Below the pieces are notes generated by a model. It ran no database searches. It was not told where the DNA came from and saw nothing but the letters and a program-made list of their open reading frames with translations. From contig NZ_JADBDT010000001.1 of assembly GCF_014873485.1 (NCBI RefSeq), forward strand, positions 434,001 to 498,000: 64,000 nt of DNA, read 5' to 3'. A program made the translations under genes and the position numbers. Below are positions 53,096 through 62,963 of the stretch, in pieces. The stretch is from Sphingopyxis sp. OAS728 (GTDB lineage: Bacteria > Pseudomonadota > Alphaproteobacteria > Sphingomonadales > Sphingomonadaceae). How positions within the stretch are numbered: the stretch's first letter is position 1; the number at the start of each line of letters is the position of its first letter.

Positions 53096-53485
53096 TTACT
53101 TCGCGCCGCCCGTATTGGCGGGCAGGCGGTAACGGTCGTTGCCGATCGCGACCTCGATGACATTGTCGCCGACGATGCGCACTTTAGCCGGTTCGGCGCC
53201 GTCAGCCGACACGACGCCGCGCCCGTCGGTGGTAATCTGCAGACGGCGGTAACCGACGTTGCTGCGCCCGACAACGAGGATCGCCCCGTCGGCGCCGCTC
53301 ATTTCCTCGACGGTACAGGTGCGGTCAAACAGCTTCGAGCCTTCGAGCGCGCATTCGATACGGCCGTCTTCGGCGGCTTTGCGCGACCCGCGCGCTTCGG
53401 CTTCGGCGAGCTCGCCATTGTCGGGTGCGCGGTTGCAGCCCGTAAGCGCAACGAGCGCCAGCAATACCCCCCCGAAATATTTCAT
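53096..53485 (-). CDS. Small putative lipoprotein
   Basis: A 129-residue protein with a lipoprotein signal, [13 protein letters not shown] (Cys 17). The mature part has a cysteine pair ([20 protein letters not shown]) and a predicted beta-rich end ([18 protein letters not shown]). It overlaps the ilvD stop by four bases. A run of seven Gs lies within its signal-peptide codons. No known function. Confidence 0.78.
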   Translation of the reverse strand: MKYFGGVLLALVALTGCNRAPDNGELAEAEARGSRKAAEDGRIECALEGSKLFDRTCTVEEMSGADGAILVVGRSNVGYRRLQITTDGRGVVSADGAEPAKVRIVGDNVIEVAIGNDRYRLPANTGGAK

Positions 53486-55341
53486 CCCTTGCCCTTCAGT
53501 TGCGACAGGTCGCGCACCGCGCCGCGCGCGGCACTGGTCGTCATCGCGGCATAGGCCTGAAGTGCTACCGAAACCTTGCGCGGGCGCGGCTTCGCGGGTT
53601 GCCAGGCGGCATCGCCCTTGGCTTCCATCGCGGCGCGGCGTTCGGCGAGGACGCTGTCGGCGACCAGCAGGTTGATCGTGCGCTTCGGGATGTCGATTTC
53701 GATCAGGTCGCCATTCTCGACCAGTCCGATTGCGCCACCTTCGGCGGCTTCGGGTGAGGCATGGCCGATCGACAGCCCCGACGTGCCGCCCGAAAAGCGG
53801 CCGTCGGTGACGAGCGCGCACGCGGCGCCGAGCCCTTTGGACTTGAGATAGCTCGTGGGATACAGCATTTCCTGCATCCCCGGCCCGCCCTTCGGTCCTT
53901 CGTAACGGATGACGACGACGTCGCCGGCCTCGACCTGCCCGGTCAATATGGCGGCTACCGACGCATCCTGGCTTTCATAAACCTTGGCAGGGCCGGTGAA
54001 TTTCAGGATGCTTTCATCGACACCCGCGGTCTTCACGATGCAGCCCTCGAGCGCGATATTGCCCGAGAGCACCGCGAGCCCGCCATCCTTGCTGAACGCA
54101 TGGTCGGCCGAGCGGATCACGCCCGCCTCGCGATCGAGGTCGAGATCGTCCCAGCGCCGATCCTGGCTGAACGCCGTCTGCGTCGGCACGCCGCCCGGCG
54201 CCGCCATGAAGAATTTTTGTACCTCGGGATCGTTGGTCCGCGAAATGTCCCATTTGTTGAGCGCATCGCCCAGCGTCGCGCTGTGCACCGTCGGCAGGTG
54301 CGCGTGGATCAGCCCCGCGCGTTCCAACTGGCCGAGGATCGCCATGATCCCGCCCGCGCGGTGGACATCCTCCATATGCACGTCACTCTTCGCCGGCGCG
54401 ACCTTCGACAGGCACGGCACGCGGCGCGAGAGCCGGTCGATGTCGTCCATCGTGAAATCGACCCCGGCCTCGAAGGCGGCGGCGAGCAGATGCAGTACGG
54501 TGTTGGTCGATCCGCCCATCGCGATGTCGAGGCTCATGGCATTTTCGAATGCCTCGAAGGTCGCGATATTGCGCGGCAACACGCTGACGTCGTCTTCCTC
54601 ATAATGACGGCGGCACATTTCGACGACGAGCCGTCCGGCATTGAGGAACAGCGCCTTGCGGTCGGCGTGCGTCGCCAGCGTAGAGCCATTGCCCGGCAGC
54701 GAGAGCCCGAGCGCTTCGGTCAGGCAGTTCATAGAATTGGCTGTGAACATGCCCGAGCACGACCCGCACGTCGGGCACGCCGAGCGCTCGATCGCCGTGA
54801 CCTCCTCGTCGCTATATTTTTCGTCGGCAGCGGCGACCATCGCGTCGACCAGATCGAGCGCGACCTCCTTGCCCTTCAGCACGACCTTGCCGGCCTCCAT
54901 CGGCCCGCCCGACACGAAAACGACCGGGATATTGATCCGCAGCGCCGCCATCAGCATGCCCGGCGTGATCTTGTCGCAGTTCGAAATGCACACCATCGCG
55001 TCGGCGCAATGCGCGTTGACCATATATTCGACGCTATCGGCGATCAGGTCGCGGCTCGGCAGTGAATAGAGCATGCCGTCATGCCCCATCGCGATCCCGT
55101 CATCGACCGCAATCGTGTTGAATTCCTTGGCGACGCCGCCCGACGCCTCGATCTCGCGCGCGACCATCTGACCCAAGTCTTTCAGATGGACGTGCCCGGG
55201 TACGAACTGGGTGAAGCTGTTGACCACCGCGATGATCGGTTTGCCGAAATCGCTGTCCTTCATCCCCGTCGCACGCCACAGGCCGCGCGCGCCCGCCATG
55301 TTGCGGCCGTGGGTGGTGGTGCGTGAACGATAAGAAGGCAT
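53482..55341 (-). CDS. ilvD: Dihydroxy-acid dehydratase
   Basis: A 619-residue enzyme of branched-chain amino acid synthesis. It starts [20 protein letters not shown], has the Fe-S cysteines in [14 protein letters not shown] and [20 protein letters not shown], and ends with [23 protein letters not shown]. The length fits the long, [4Fe-4S] group. It stands apart from other ilv genes. Confidence 0.96.
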   Translation of the reverse strand: MPSYRSRTTTHGRNMAGARGLWRATGMKDSDFGKPIIAVVNSFTQFVPGHVHLKDLGQMVAREIEASGGVAKEFNTIAVDDGIAMGHDGMLYSLPSRDLIADSVEYMVNAHCADAMVCISNCDKITPGMLMAALRINIPVVFVSGGPMEAGKVVLKGKEVALDLVDAMVAAADEKYSDEEVTAIERSACPTCGSCSGMFTANSMNCLTEALGLSLPGNGSTLATHADRKALFLNAGRLVVEMCRRHYEEDDVSVLPRNIATFEAFENAMSLDIAMGGSTNTVLHLLAAAFEAGVDFTMDDIDRLSRRVPCLSKVAPAKSDVHMEDVHRAGGIMAILGQLERAGLIHAHLPTVHSATLGDALNKWDISRTNDPEVQKFFMAAPGGVPTQTAFSQDRRWDDLDLDREAGVIRSADHAFSKDGGLAVLSGNIALEGCIVKTAGVDESILKFTGPAKVYESQDASVAAILTGQVEAGDVVVIRYEGPKGGPGMQEMLYPTSYLKSKGLGAACALVTDGRFSGGTSGLSIGHASPEAAEGGAIGLVENGDLIEIDIPKRTINLLVADSVLAERRAAMEAKGDAAWQPAKPRPRKVSVALQAYAAMTTSAARGAVRDLSQLKGKG

Positions 55342-55400
55342 TTTATAACGTCCTGATAATTTTATTTCAAGATTAAGCGAAGAGACGCGCCTCTACACGC

Positions 55401-56132
55401 CTATTTGGTCAGATTCAATGCAACTTTGCTGCACATGCGAGAAAGCCGTTCGGCAAAGAGCGCCTGCCCCGCCGCGTCTCCGACCAGATCCTGCCGCATC
55501 TCGATCCCGACATAGGGAATACCGTTCGCCTCGGCATGACGGTTCATCGTCGCGTTGAGCAGCTTGCCCGAATAGGGCTGCTGGTCGCCGACGGTCATAT
55601 TCTCGGCCTTCAAAGCGGCGATTGCCGCCGCCGCGAGCCGGTCGTCCTCATTGTAGAGCACCCCGACGTGCCATGGCCGCGCCTGATCGGGATGCGCCGC
55701 GAGCGACGGCGTAAAGCTGTGCAGCGACAGGATCATCGCCGGACGGTGCGCCGCGATCGTGTCCGCAATATGCGCATGATAGGGCCGGAAAAACCGCGCC
55801 AGCCGAGCCTCGCGGGCATGATCGTCGAGCGCATTGCCCGGAACCGCATGTCCGTCGCTGGCAATTGGCAGCACGCCGGGAGCATCCTCATCGCGGTTGC
55901 AGTCGACGACGAGCCGCGACACGCCGCCGAGGATCGCGGCGTCGACCGCGCCGCTTTCGACCAGCAATTTCGACACCCCGGCGACACCAATGTCGATCGC
56001 GATATGGTTGGCCAGCAGCGCCGTGTCGATGCCGAGGTCGATGTCATCGGGCACAAACGCCGAGGCGTGATCGGCGATCAACAGGATGCCGCCGGCGCGC
56101 GCTTCGCCGAGTTGCCGCCACGCTTCGCTCAC
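55401..56132 (-). CDS. N-formylglutamate amidohydrolase-family protein
   Basis: A 243-residue protein of the N-formylglutamate amidohydrolase family: ILLIADHASAFVPDDI, VDCNRDEDAPGVLP, ILSLHSFTPSL, YVGIEMRQDLVG. The start is GTG 56132, which overlaps the ispE stop as GTGA; the in-frame sequence upstream belongs to ispE. The family also cleaves other formyl or amide bonds, so the substrate is open. Confidence 0.85.
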   Translation of the reverse strand: MSEAWRQLGEARAGGILLIADHASAFVPDDIDLGIDTALLANHIAIDIGVAGVSKLLVESGAVDAAILGGVSRLVVDCNRDEDAPGVLPIASDGHAVPGNALDDHAREARLARFFRPYHAHIADTIAAHRPAMILSLHSFTPSLAAHPDQARPWHVGVLYNEDDRLAAAAIAALKAENMTVGDQQPYSGKLLNATMNRHAEANGIPYVGIEMRQDLVGDAAGQALFAERLSRMCSKVALNLTK

Positions 56133-56977
56133 CGCAATGCTCCCGTCATCGTCCACCAACCCGGATGCCGCGCTGCCAATTGCGCCGCCGCCGCATCGCG
56201 CTCGGCCGCCGCATCGAACAGCGCAAAACAGGTCGCACCCGACCCCGACATACGCGCGAGCCAAGGGCGCAGTCCCCCGAGCTCGAGCAAGATGTCGGCA
56301 ATCGCCGGGCACTGCGCGATCGCCGGGCGCTGCAGATCGTTGCGTGCGCTGAAAAGTTGGGCGCGAAAATCTGCGCCCGTGAACAGCGGTCCGCGGTCGA
56401 TCCCGTCCCACGCCGCGAAAACCGGCCCAGTCGCGACGGGGTGACGCGGATTTACCAGCAGCACGGGCGTCCCGGCCAGATGCAGTTCGGGCACCGGGCT
56501 CAACTCTTCCCCAACCCCGACACCAAGACAGGTCGTGCTCGTCACACAGGCTGCGACATCGGCTCCAAGCGGGCTGACGAGCCGCGCCAGCGTCGCATCA
56601 CCCAGTTCGGGCAGGAAGTGCGTCCGGATCAGCCGCGCCATCGCGGCGGCGTCGGCCGACCCGCCGCCGATCCCTGCCGCCACCGGCAGCCGCTTGGACA
56701 ACGTCACCGCAAGCAGGGGCACGCGGTCGGCGCCATAGCGGCCGCGAAGGAGCGCGAGCACCTGCATCACCAGATTGTCGTCGCCGGCGCTGAGGTTTTC
56801 GCCAAACTCGCCGTCGATCGTCAGGCTGTCGGCCTCGGCGAACTCGGCCGCGATCGCGTCGCCGCCATCGACGAAGGCGAACAAAGTCTCGATCTCGTGA
56901 TAGCCGTCAGCCCGACGACCCCGGACGTGCAGCGCGAGGTTGATCTTGGCCCAGCCGGTCTCGCGAAACGCCGTCAC
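56129..56977 (-). CDS. ispE: 4-diphosphocytidyl-2-C-methyl-D-erythritol kinase
   Basis: A 282-residue GHMP kinase of the MEP isoprenoid pathway: TGWAKINLALHVRGRRADGYHE at the start (substrate site), the ATP loop LPVAAGIGGGSADAAA, and the C-terminal LARMSGSGATCFALF. ATGA overlap with the TPR gene upstream and GTGA overlap with the gene downstream. Confidence 0.95.
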   Translation of the reverse strand: MTAFRETGWAKINLALHVRGRRADGYHEIETLFAFVDGGDAIAAEFAEADSLTIDGEFGENLSAGDDNLVMQVLALLRGRYGADRVPLLAVTLSKRLPVAAGIGGGSADAAAMARLIRTHFLPELGDATLARLVSPLGADVAACVTSTTCLGVGVGEELSPVPELHLAGTPVLLVNPRHPVATGPVFAAWDGIDRGPLFTGADFRAQLFSARNDLQRPAIAQCPAIADILLELGGLRPWLARMSGSGATCFALFDAAAERDAAAAQLAARHPGWWTMTGALR

Positions 56978-58548
56978 GGTGCGGTGTTGGCAGGCGTCAG
57001 CCCGTCGCGCAGCTTCGCCTCCAGCCGCGTCGCCATTTCGGCCTCGGCGAACAGTGCCGCGGCGCGCCAGTTATATCGCGCCTGGAACCTGCGCCCTGCC
57101 TGCCAATAGGCATCGCCCAAATGCTCGACGATCACGGCATTCCCGGGTTCGCCGAGCTGCGCCTTTTCGAGCAGCTTCACGGCGTCGTCGGTCCGCCCCG
57201 TCAGGAAATAGGCCCAGCCGAGCGAGTCGGCGATACTCGCATTCTGTGGTTCCTTCGCCCACGCCGTCTCGATGCGAGCCAGGGACTGCTTCACATCCTT
57301 GCGCCGCTCGAGCGCCGAATAGCCGGCGAAATTGAGCACCGAGGCATCGTTGGGCCGCAGCGCGACGGCCTTTTCCATGAGCGGCTGCGCCGCATCCCAC
57401 TCGTCCGCCTGCAACAGCAGTTCGGCGCGCGCGATCAGCAAGGTTCCTCGAAGCGCCTGATCGCCTTCGCCGTCGCCCAGCGCCGCTTCGAGCCGTTCAT
57501 AGGCGCGCCCGGTCGCCTTCGGGTCGTTGGATCGCCGCATGATGTCGGCAAGCCGCACGAGCAGGCTGCGCGCATCGCTACGCGCCGCTGCGGACTCGGC
57601 GAGATTCGCCGCGCCGGCAAGATCACCGGCATCGGCCATCAGTTCTGCTCGACGCATCACCAGCACCGGCGGCAATTCCGTGCGGCCCGTATCGAGCAGG
57701 CTCATTGCTTCGGCCTGTTGCCCGTTGCGGTCGAGCGCCTCGACCAGCGTCGCGCGGACCGCCCAATCCTGGTCGCTGAGCCAATGCGCCGCGCGCGCGA
57801 ACAGCAAGGGGACTTTCGAACTGCCGCCCGGGGTTCGCGCCAGCCCGTCGGCAAGCAGCCCAAGCCACAGCGCTGTTCCCGCGCGCGGAGTAGAAACCGG
57901 CTGCTCGGGCAGCAATAGCATCGGATCTTCGCGCTGCCCCGAAGCGAGCGCGATCCGTCCGCGTAGCCGTTCCGCCGCATCGCGCTGGCCTGCTCTTTCG
58001 AGTGTCGCCGCCGCGCGCAGCCCGACGAGCTGGCTCGTACGGTCGGTGAGCGTGATGCCGTCGGTCAGCGCCGTCGCCTCCGCCGGGCGCAGCGTCGCGA
58101 GTTGCACGAGCGCCACCTGAAGCGACAGCGACGGTTCGGGGCGCGTGCGGTTGTTGGCCGCAAGCAGATGGCGCTCGGGCAATTTTTCGCGCGCGCCGAC
58201 ATCGATCCACGCATTGACCGTGGGCAGGATGAGCCGCCCGATCGTGTCGGCTCCAGCCTTGTCATTGCGCCCCGCCATATAGTCGCGCGCAGCCTTCCAG
58301 TCCGATCGCCGCATGGCGTCGACCATCAAGACGAGTTGGGCATCGAAACGGCGGTCACCGCCGGCCCACAGCCTCAGCGCGGCCGCTCGTGCGGCATCGA
58401 GGTCGCCGGCCTCGATCGCTTGTTCGAGCATCCGCCCGCGCAGGCCCGGCAAGTCGGGCGCGACGCTCGACACGGCGGTGAGCGCCGACAGCGCCGCGGC
58501 GGGTTCGCCGCCCTCCTCTGCCAGCCGCGCGCGCACCAGCGCGTTCAA
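56974..58548 (-). CDS. TPR-repeat secreted protein (start uncertain)
   Basis: About 524 residues of tetratricopeptide-like helices (YERLEAALGDGEGDQALRGT, LNFAGYSALERRKDVKQSLA, ADSLGWAYFLTGRTDDAVKL, EHLGDAYWQAGRRFQARYNW), a scaffold for protein contacts. The only usual start codon is TTG 58548, but the frame upstream encodes a convincing signal peptide, KPARFFLIGAAIAAAVPAHA, without ATG, GTG or TTG before it. The true start is therefore unclear; a lost base at the end of the ETF-QO gene is one explanation. It lies between ETF-QO and ispE on the same strand. Confidence 0.78.
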   Translation of the reverse strand: MNALVRARLAEEGGEPAAALSALTAVSSVAPDLPGLRGRMLEQAIEAGDLDAARAAALRLWAGGDRRFDAQLVLMVDAMRRSDWKAARDYMAGRNDKAGADTIGRLILPTVNAWIDVGAREKLPERHLLAANNRTRPEPSLSLQVALVQLATLRPAEATALTDGITLTDRTSQLVGLRAAATLERAGQRDAAERLRGRIALASGQREDPMLLLPEQPVSTPRAGTALWLGLLADGLARTPGGSSKVPLLFARAAHWLSDQDWAVRATLVEALDRNGQQAEAMSLLDTGRTELPPVLVMRRAELMADAGDLAGAANLAESAAARSDARSLLVRLADIMRRSNDPKATGRAYERLEAALGDGEGDQALRGTLLIARAELLLQADEWDAAQPLMEKAVALRPNDASVLNFAGYSALERRKDVKQSLARIETAWAKEPQNASIADSLGWAYFLTGRTDDAVKLLEKAQLGEPGNAVIVEHLGDAYWQAGRRFQARYNWRAAALFAEAEMATRLEAKLRDGLTPANTAP

Positions 58549-58627
58549 TGCGGCGCCATTGTCGTCGACAGCATGCGCCGGAACCGCCGCCGCGATTGCG
58601 GCGCCGATCAGGAAGAAGCGCGCGGGC

Positions 58628-60283
58628 TTACATGTTCGGGTAATTGGGGCCTCCGCCGCCTTCGGGGGTGACCCAGTTGATATTCTGGGTCGGGTCCTTG
58701 ATATCGCACGTCTTGCAGTGAACGCAATTCTGCGCGTTGATCACGAATTTGGGATCGCCTTCGGCTTCGCCCACGATCTCGTAGACGCCTGCCGGGCAAT
58801 AACGCTGCGCGGGCTCATCATAGAGCGGCAGGTTGTACGCGACCGGGATCGATGGATCCTTGAGCTGCAGGTGGACCGGCTGGTCTTCCTCATGGTTGGT
58901 GTTCGAAATGAACACCGAGGAGAGGCGGTCAAAGGTCAGCACGCCGTCGGGTTTGGGATAGTCGGGTTTCGGCATGATGTCGGCCCGGTACAGGCTTTCA
59001 TTGTCCGGATGATGCTTCATCGTGAAGGGGACTTTGATTTTCAGCGTTTCGAGCCACATCGTGATCCCCGAAAGGATCGTGCCGGTAAAGTCGCCATATT
59101 TCTCGACGAGCGGCAGCACGTTGCGGACGACGCTGAGCTCCTTCTTCACCCAGCTTTCGTCATAGGCGGCCTGATAGGCGTCGAGCGTGTCGCTGCTGCG
59201 CCCCGCGGTCACCGCGGCGAACGCGGCTTCGGCCGCCATCATACCCGACTTCATCGCGGTATGGCTGCCCTTGATGCGCGGAACGTTGAGGAAACCCGCG
59301 GTGTCGCCGATCAGCGCGCCGCCCGGAAAAGCGAGCTTCGGCACCGATTGCAGCCCGCCGTCGCTGATCGCGCGCGCGCCATAGGACACGCGCTTGCCAC
59401 CCTTCAGGATCTTCGCGATCTCGGGATGCGTCTTCCACTTCTGCATCTCCTGGAAGGGGGAGATGTGCGGATTGCGATAGTTGAGCCAGGTGACAAAGCC
59501 CAAGGCGACCTGCCCGTTCGCCTGGTGATAAAGGAAACCGCCGCCGTTGGCGTATTGATCGAGCGGCCAGCCCTGCGTGTGGATCACGCGCCCCGCGGCA
59601 TGGTTCTCGGGCTTGATGTCCCACAATTCCTTGACGCCAAGGCCGTAAACCTGCGGCTCGCAATCGGCATCGAGGCCGAACTGCGGCTTGATCATCTTGG
59701 TCAGATGCCCACGCACGCCCTCGGCGAAGAAGGTATATTTCGCATGGAGTTCGAGCCCGGGGGCGTAGTCGCCCTTGTGGCTGCCGTCGCGCGCGACGCC
59801 CATGTCTCCCGTCGCGACGCCTTTGACCGAGCCATCCTCATTGTAGAGGATCTCGGCGGCGGGGAAGCCGGGGAAGATTTCGACGCCCAGCCCTTCGGCC
59901 TGTTCGGCGAGCCAGCGGCACAGATTGCCGAGGCTGCCGGTGTACGTCCCGACATTGTGCATGAAGGGCGGCGTCATGATGTGCGGCAGGCCGAACTTCT
60001 TGGTCTTGGTCAGCACCCAATGCTGGTTGTCGTTGACCGGCACTTCGGCGAGCGGGCAGCCCTGCGTGCGCCATTCGGGCAGCAGTTCGTCGAGGCCCTT
60101 GGGATCGATGACGGCGCCCGACAGGATATGCGCGCCGACTTCGGATCCCTTTTCGAGGATGCACACCGACAATTCGCTGCCCGCGTCGTTCGCCAGTTGT
60201 TTGAGGCGGATCGCCGCCGAAAGCCCCGCCGGCCCTGCGCCAACGATGACCACGTCATAGGGCATCGATTCCCGTTCGCTCAC
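58628..60283 (-). CDS. Electron transfer flavoprotein-ubiquinone oxidoreductase
   Basis: A 551-residue membrane-associated flavoprotein that passes electrons from ETF to ubiquinone. FAD binding: YDVVIVGAGPAGLSAAIRL; ubiquinone region around LPHIMTPPFMHN and GWPLDQYANGGGF; a [4Fe-4S] cluster from QRYCPAGVYE and QNCVHCKTCDIKDP. The GTG at 60283 (read as MSERESMPYD) sits behind an AAGG; ATG 60265 is the alternative. Confidence 0.94.
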   Translation of the reverse strand: MSERESMPYDVVIVGAGPAGLSAAIRLKQLANDAGSELSVCILEKGSEVGAHILSGAVIDPKGLDELLPEWRTQGCPLAEVPVNDNQHWVLTKTKKFGLPHIMTPPFMHNVGTYTGSLGNLCRWLAEQAEGLGVEIFPGFPAAEILYNEDGSVKGVATGDMGVARDGSHKGDYAPGLELHAKYTFFAEGVRGHLTKMIKPQFGLDADCEPQVYGLGVKELWDIKPENHAAGRVIHTQGWPLDQYANGGGFLYHQANGQVALGFVTWLNYRNPHISPFQEMQKWKTHPEIAKILKGGKRVSYGARAISDGGLQSVPKLAFPGGALIGDTAGFLNVPRIKGSHTAMKSGMMAAEAAFAAVTAGRSSDTLDAYQAAYDESWVKKELSVVRNVLPLVEKYGDFTGTILSGITMWLETLKIKVPFTMKHHPDNESLYRADIMPKPDYPKPDGVLTFDRLSSVFISNTNHEEDQPVHLQLKDPSIPVAYNLPLYDEPAQRYCPAGVYEIVGEAEGDPKFVINAQNCVHCKTCDIKDPTQNINWVTPEGGGGPNYPNM

Positions 60284-60401
60284 CGCAAATACCTTTCTGC
60301 CGTCCCTGCGCGGACATTCATCGTGCCCTGCGCTCATTCTGTCACGAATTGCGATGCCCGCCAATTGACGCGTCCGTCAACTGCCTGTTTTAAACAAAAT
60401 C

Positions 60402-61196
60402 ATGGGTGGGCCAAACACAGCCTTGCTGGCGGAAAGCATTAGCGACTGGTGGTCGCTGGCGGGCCTCGACGCGCTCGTCGGTGAGCAACCGGCGGGTTGG
60501 CTCGTCTTGCCGCCGGCGAATGACGCTGCGGCAGCCAAGCCGAAAGCCAGGCCGGCGCTCGCCGCCGAACCCGAACTCGCGCCCCTCCCCGCCGTGCTCC
60601 AGCGGCAGGAAGCGCCCCAAGCCGCCGAGGCCAAGGGCCCGGTGGTTTTCCCCGATGACTGGACCGAATTTCAGCAATGGTTGGCCGAAGGCACCGATGT
60701 ACCCGGCAGTCAATGGGATGCACGCCGCATCCTTCCCGTCGGCGAGGCGGGTGCGCCGCTGATGCTGCTCACCGCATGGCCCGAGATCGACGACCAGCGC
60801 GACGGCACGCTGTTTTCCGGTGAAACGGGTAAATTGCTCGACGCAATGCTGCAGGCGATCGGCAGGACGCGCGGCGACTGCTATGTCGCCAGCCTCGCCG
60901 TGACGCGCCCCGCGGGCGGCCGCTGCGACGGCGCCGAGGCGGCCGAACTCGACCGCTTGCTCTGGCACCATCTGCGGCTCGCGAAACCGGGCCGGCTGCT
61001 CCTGATCGGCGGCGACATCGTTCGCATGGCAGCAAGCATCGCCCTGCCCGATGCGCGCGGAAAGTTACTGAATATTAACCAAGATGGCGGCAAGCTGGAG
61101 GCTGTGGCTGTCGCGCATCCCGCGATGCTGCTGGCCCGGCCCGCTCAAAAGGCGGCTGCGTGGGATAGCCTGAAACTGCTCAACTGGGGACGTTGA
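60402..61196 (+). CDS. Uracil-DNA glycosylase-like protein with altered active site
   Basis: A 264-residue protein. From ~115 it follows family 4/5 uracil-DNA glycosylases: GTLFSGETGKLLDAMLQAIG aligns with the G-x-P-F-x-G-x-A-G-x-LLD motif, and VAHPAMLLARPAQKAAAWDSL with the second active-site motif. The first motif, usually GEAPG with the catalytic acid, reads LLTAWPEID, and the Fe-S cysteines are absent. Residues 1-80 are a variable, Ala/Pro-rich region. It probably lacks normal glycosylase activity or uses other residues. It is divergent from ETF-QO; the lytic transglycosylase follows after three bases. Confidence 0.78.
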   Translation: MGGPNTALLAESISDWWSLAGLDALVGEQPAGWLVLPPANDAAAAKPKARPALAAEPELAPLPAVLQRQEAPQAAEAKGPVVFPDDWTEFQQWLAEGTDVPGSQWDARRILPVGEAGAPLMLLTAWPEIDDQRDGTLFSGETGKLLDAMLQAIGRTRGDCYVASLAVTRPAGGRCDGAEAAELDRLLWHHLRLAKPGRLLLIGGDIVRMAASIALPDARGKLLNINQDGGKLEAVAVAHPAMLLARPAQKAAAWDSLKLLNWGR

Positions 61197-61199
61197 CAG

Positions 61200-62963
61200 A
61201 TGCAGAATATGACCAAGACTTTCATTTCATGCGCCGTTCTGGCCGCAGCTCTTGCCGCATCGCCTGCTCTGGCGGCCGATGCCGGCGACCGCAACCTGGT
61301 ATCGGTGCCGCAGACCGTACCCGATATCCTGACGTCGAAACAGAAGCAGCTCTACACGCAGGTGCTGACGGCGATCCGCGGCCAGCGCTGGTCGGAAGCC
61401 AAATCCTTGCTCGACAGCTCGGACAATGGTCCGCTCACCGATTTCCTGCGCGCCGAACTGCTGACCGCACCGAACAGCCCGCGTGCCGAAGTCGCCGACA
61501 TCATGCCGATCCTCTCGCGCTCGCCCTTCTTGCCGCAGGCCGAACAGCTTGGCCGGCTCGCGACGAAGCGCGGTGCGACCGATCTCCCTGCACTTCCTCT
61601 TCAGGCACGCCTCGCTTGGGCCGGCAGCGCGCCGCGCCGTTTGGGCGCCGACGCTGTGAGCGGCGATCCCGCCGCCGCAGCGCTCGCCCGCACGATCCCC
61701 GAACGGATCAAGAATGACGACCCCGCCGGTGCCGAAGCCTTGCTCAACGCCGCCGGCGACCAGCTGAGCCCCGAAGCACGTAGCGAATGGCGACAAAAGG
61801 TCGCCTGGTCCTATTATATCGAGAATGACGACGCGAATGCGCTCCGCCTCGCGAACGACTGCACCAGCGGACAGGGCGCGTGGGCGACGCAAGGCGCGTG
61901 GGTCAAGGGGCTCGCCGCATGGCGCACCCGTGACTATCGCACCGCGCTCACGGCCTTCGACCGCGTCGCAAAGGAAGCGCCCGACAGCGAACAGCGTGCC
62001 GCGGCCTATTACTGGTCGGCGCGTGCCGCGATCGCCGCGGGCGAGCCAGAATCGGTGCAGCAGCGCCTCCGCGCCGCCGCCGCGAACGAGGAGACCTTCT
62101 ACGGCCTGCTCGCCGCCGAAACGCTCGGCGTCGAACCGAACCGCCAGCGCGAGAATGTCCGCGCCGACCGTAGCGCGTGGCGCGCGCTCGAAGACCTGCC
62201 CAACGTCCGCGCCGCGATGGCGCTCGCTGAAATCGGCGAGGACAAATATGCGGACGCGGCGCTCCGGCATCAGGCGCGGATCGGCGATATGCGCCAGCAT
62301 GAACAATTGCTCGCGATCGCGGGCGTGTTGAACCTGCCCGAAACGCAGCTTTACCTCGCGCACAACACGCCGCAGGGCCGCAAGCCGTCCGCACAAGCAC
62401 GCTATCCGCAGCCCAAATGGGAACCCAATGGCGGGTGGAAGGTCGATCCGGCGCTCGTCTTTGCCCATACGCTTCAGGAATCACGCTTCCAGCGCAGCGT
62501 CGTCAGCCCCGCGGGCGCGTTCGGCCTAATGCAGGTCCGCCCGGGCACTGCGCGCGACATTGCGCGCTGGCGCGGCGACAGCGGGACGGGCGACCTCCGT
62601 ATCCCCGCGGTCAACATGGATATGGGGCAGAGCTATCTGCAATATCTGAGCAAGGATCCGTCGACCGGCGGCCAACTGCCCAAAGTCATCGCGGCCTATA
62701 ACGCCGGCCCCGCGCCGATCGCGCGCTGGCAGACTGAAATCCGCGATAATGGCGATCCGCTGCTCTATATGGAATCGATCCCCTATTGGGAAACGCGCGG
62801 TTATGTCGGGATCGTGCTGCGCAATTACTGGATGTACGAAGCGCAGCAGGGCAAGCCGTCGGTCAGCCGCGCCGCGCTGGCGCAGGGTAAATGGCCGCGC
62901 TTCCCCGACGGCAAGGACCGCACGCGCCTGAGCTACGTCGGCGATCTGTCGAATGCCGATTGA
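61200..62963 (+). CDS. Soluble lytic murein transglycosylase
   Basis: A 587-residue periplasmic enzyme with a signal peptide (AVLAAALAASPALA). The first ~400 residues form the helical superhelix of Slt70-type enzymes; the catalytic SLT domain starts near 415: HTLQESRFQRSVVSPAGAFG with the catalytic Glu in QESRF, LMQVRPGTARDIARW, and IAAYNAGPAPIARW. It cleaves peptidoglycan to 1,6-anhydro products. Its end overlaps moaB by 11 bases. Confidence 0.93.
   Translation: MQNMTKTFISCAVLAAALAASPALAADAGDRNLVSVPQTVPDILTSKQKQLYTQVLTAIRGQRWSEAKSLLDSSDNGPLTDFLRAELLTAPNSPRAEVADIMPILSRSPFLPQAEQLGRLATKRGATDLPALPLQARLAWAGSAPRRLGADAVSGDPAAAALARTIPERIKNDDPAGAEALLNAAGDQLSPEARSEWRQKVAWSYYIENDDANALRLANDCTSGQGAWATQGAWVKGLAAWRTRDYRTALTAFDRVAKEAPDSEQRAAAYYWSARAAIAAGEPESVQQRLRAAAANEETFYGLLAAETLGVEPNRQRENVRADRSAWRALEDLPNVRAAMALAEIGEDKYADAALRHQARIGDMRQHEQLLAIAGVLNLPETQLYLAHNTPQGRKPSAQARYPQPKWEPNGGWKVDPALVFAHTLQESRFQRSVVSPAGAFGLMQVRPGTARDIARWRGDSGTGDLRIPAVNMDMGQSYLQYLSKDPSTGGQLPKVIAAYNAGPAPIARWQTEIRDNGDPLLYMESIPYWETRGYVGIVLRNYWMYEAQQGKPSVSRAALAQGKWPRFPDGKDRTRLSYVGDLSNAD

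Noticed and set aside
53467..53473. Run of seven Gs in the lipoprotein signal peptide as a phase-variation switch
   Set aside because: Seven bases is short for frequent slippage and ordinary in a GC-rich genome.
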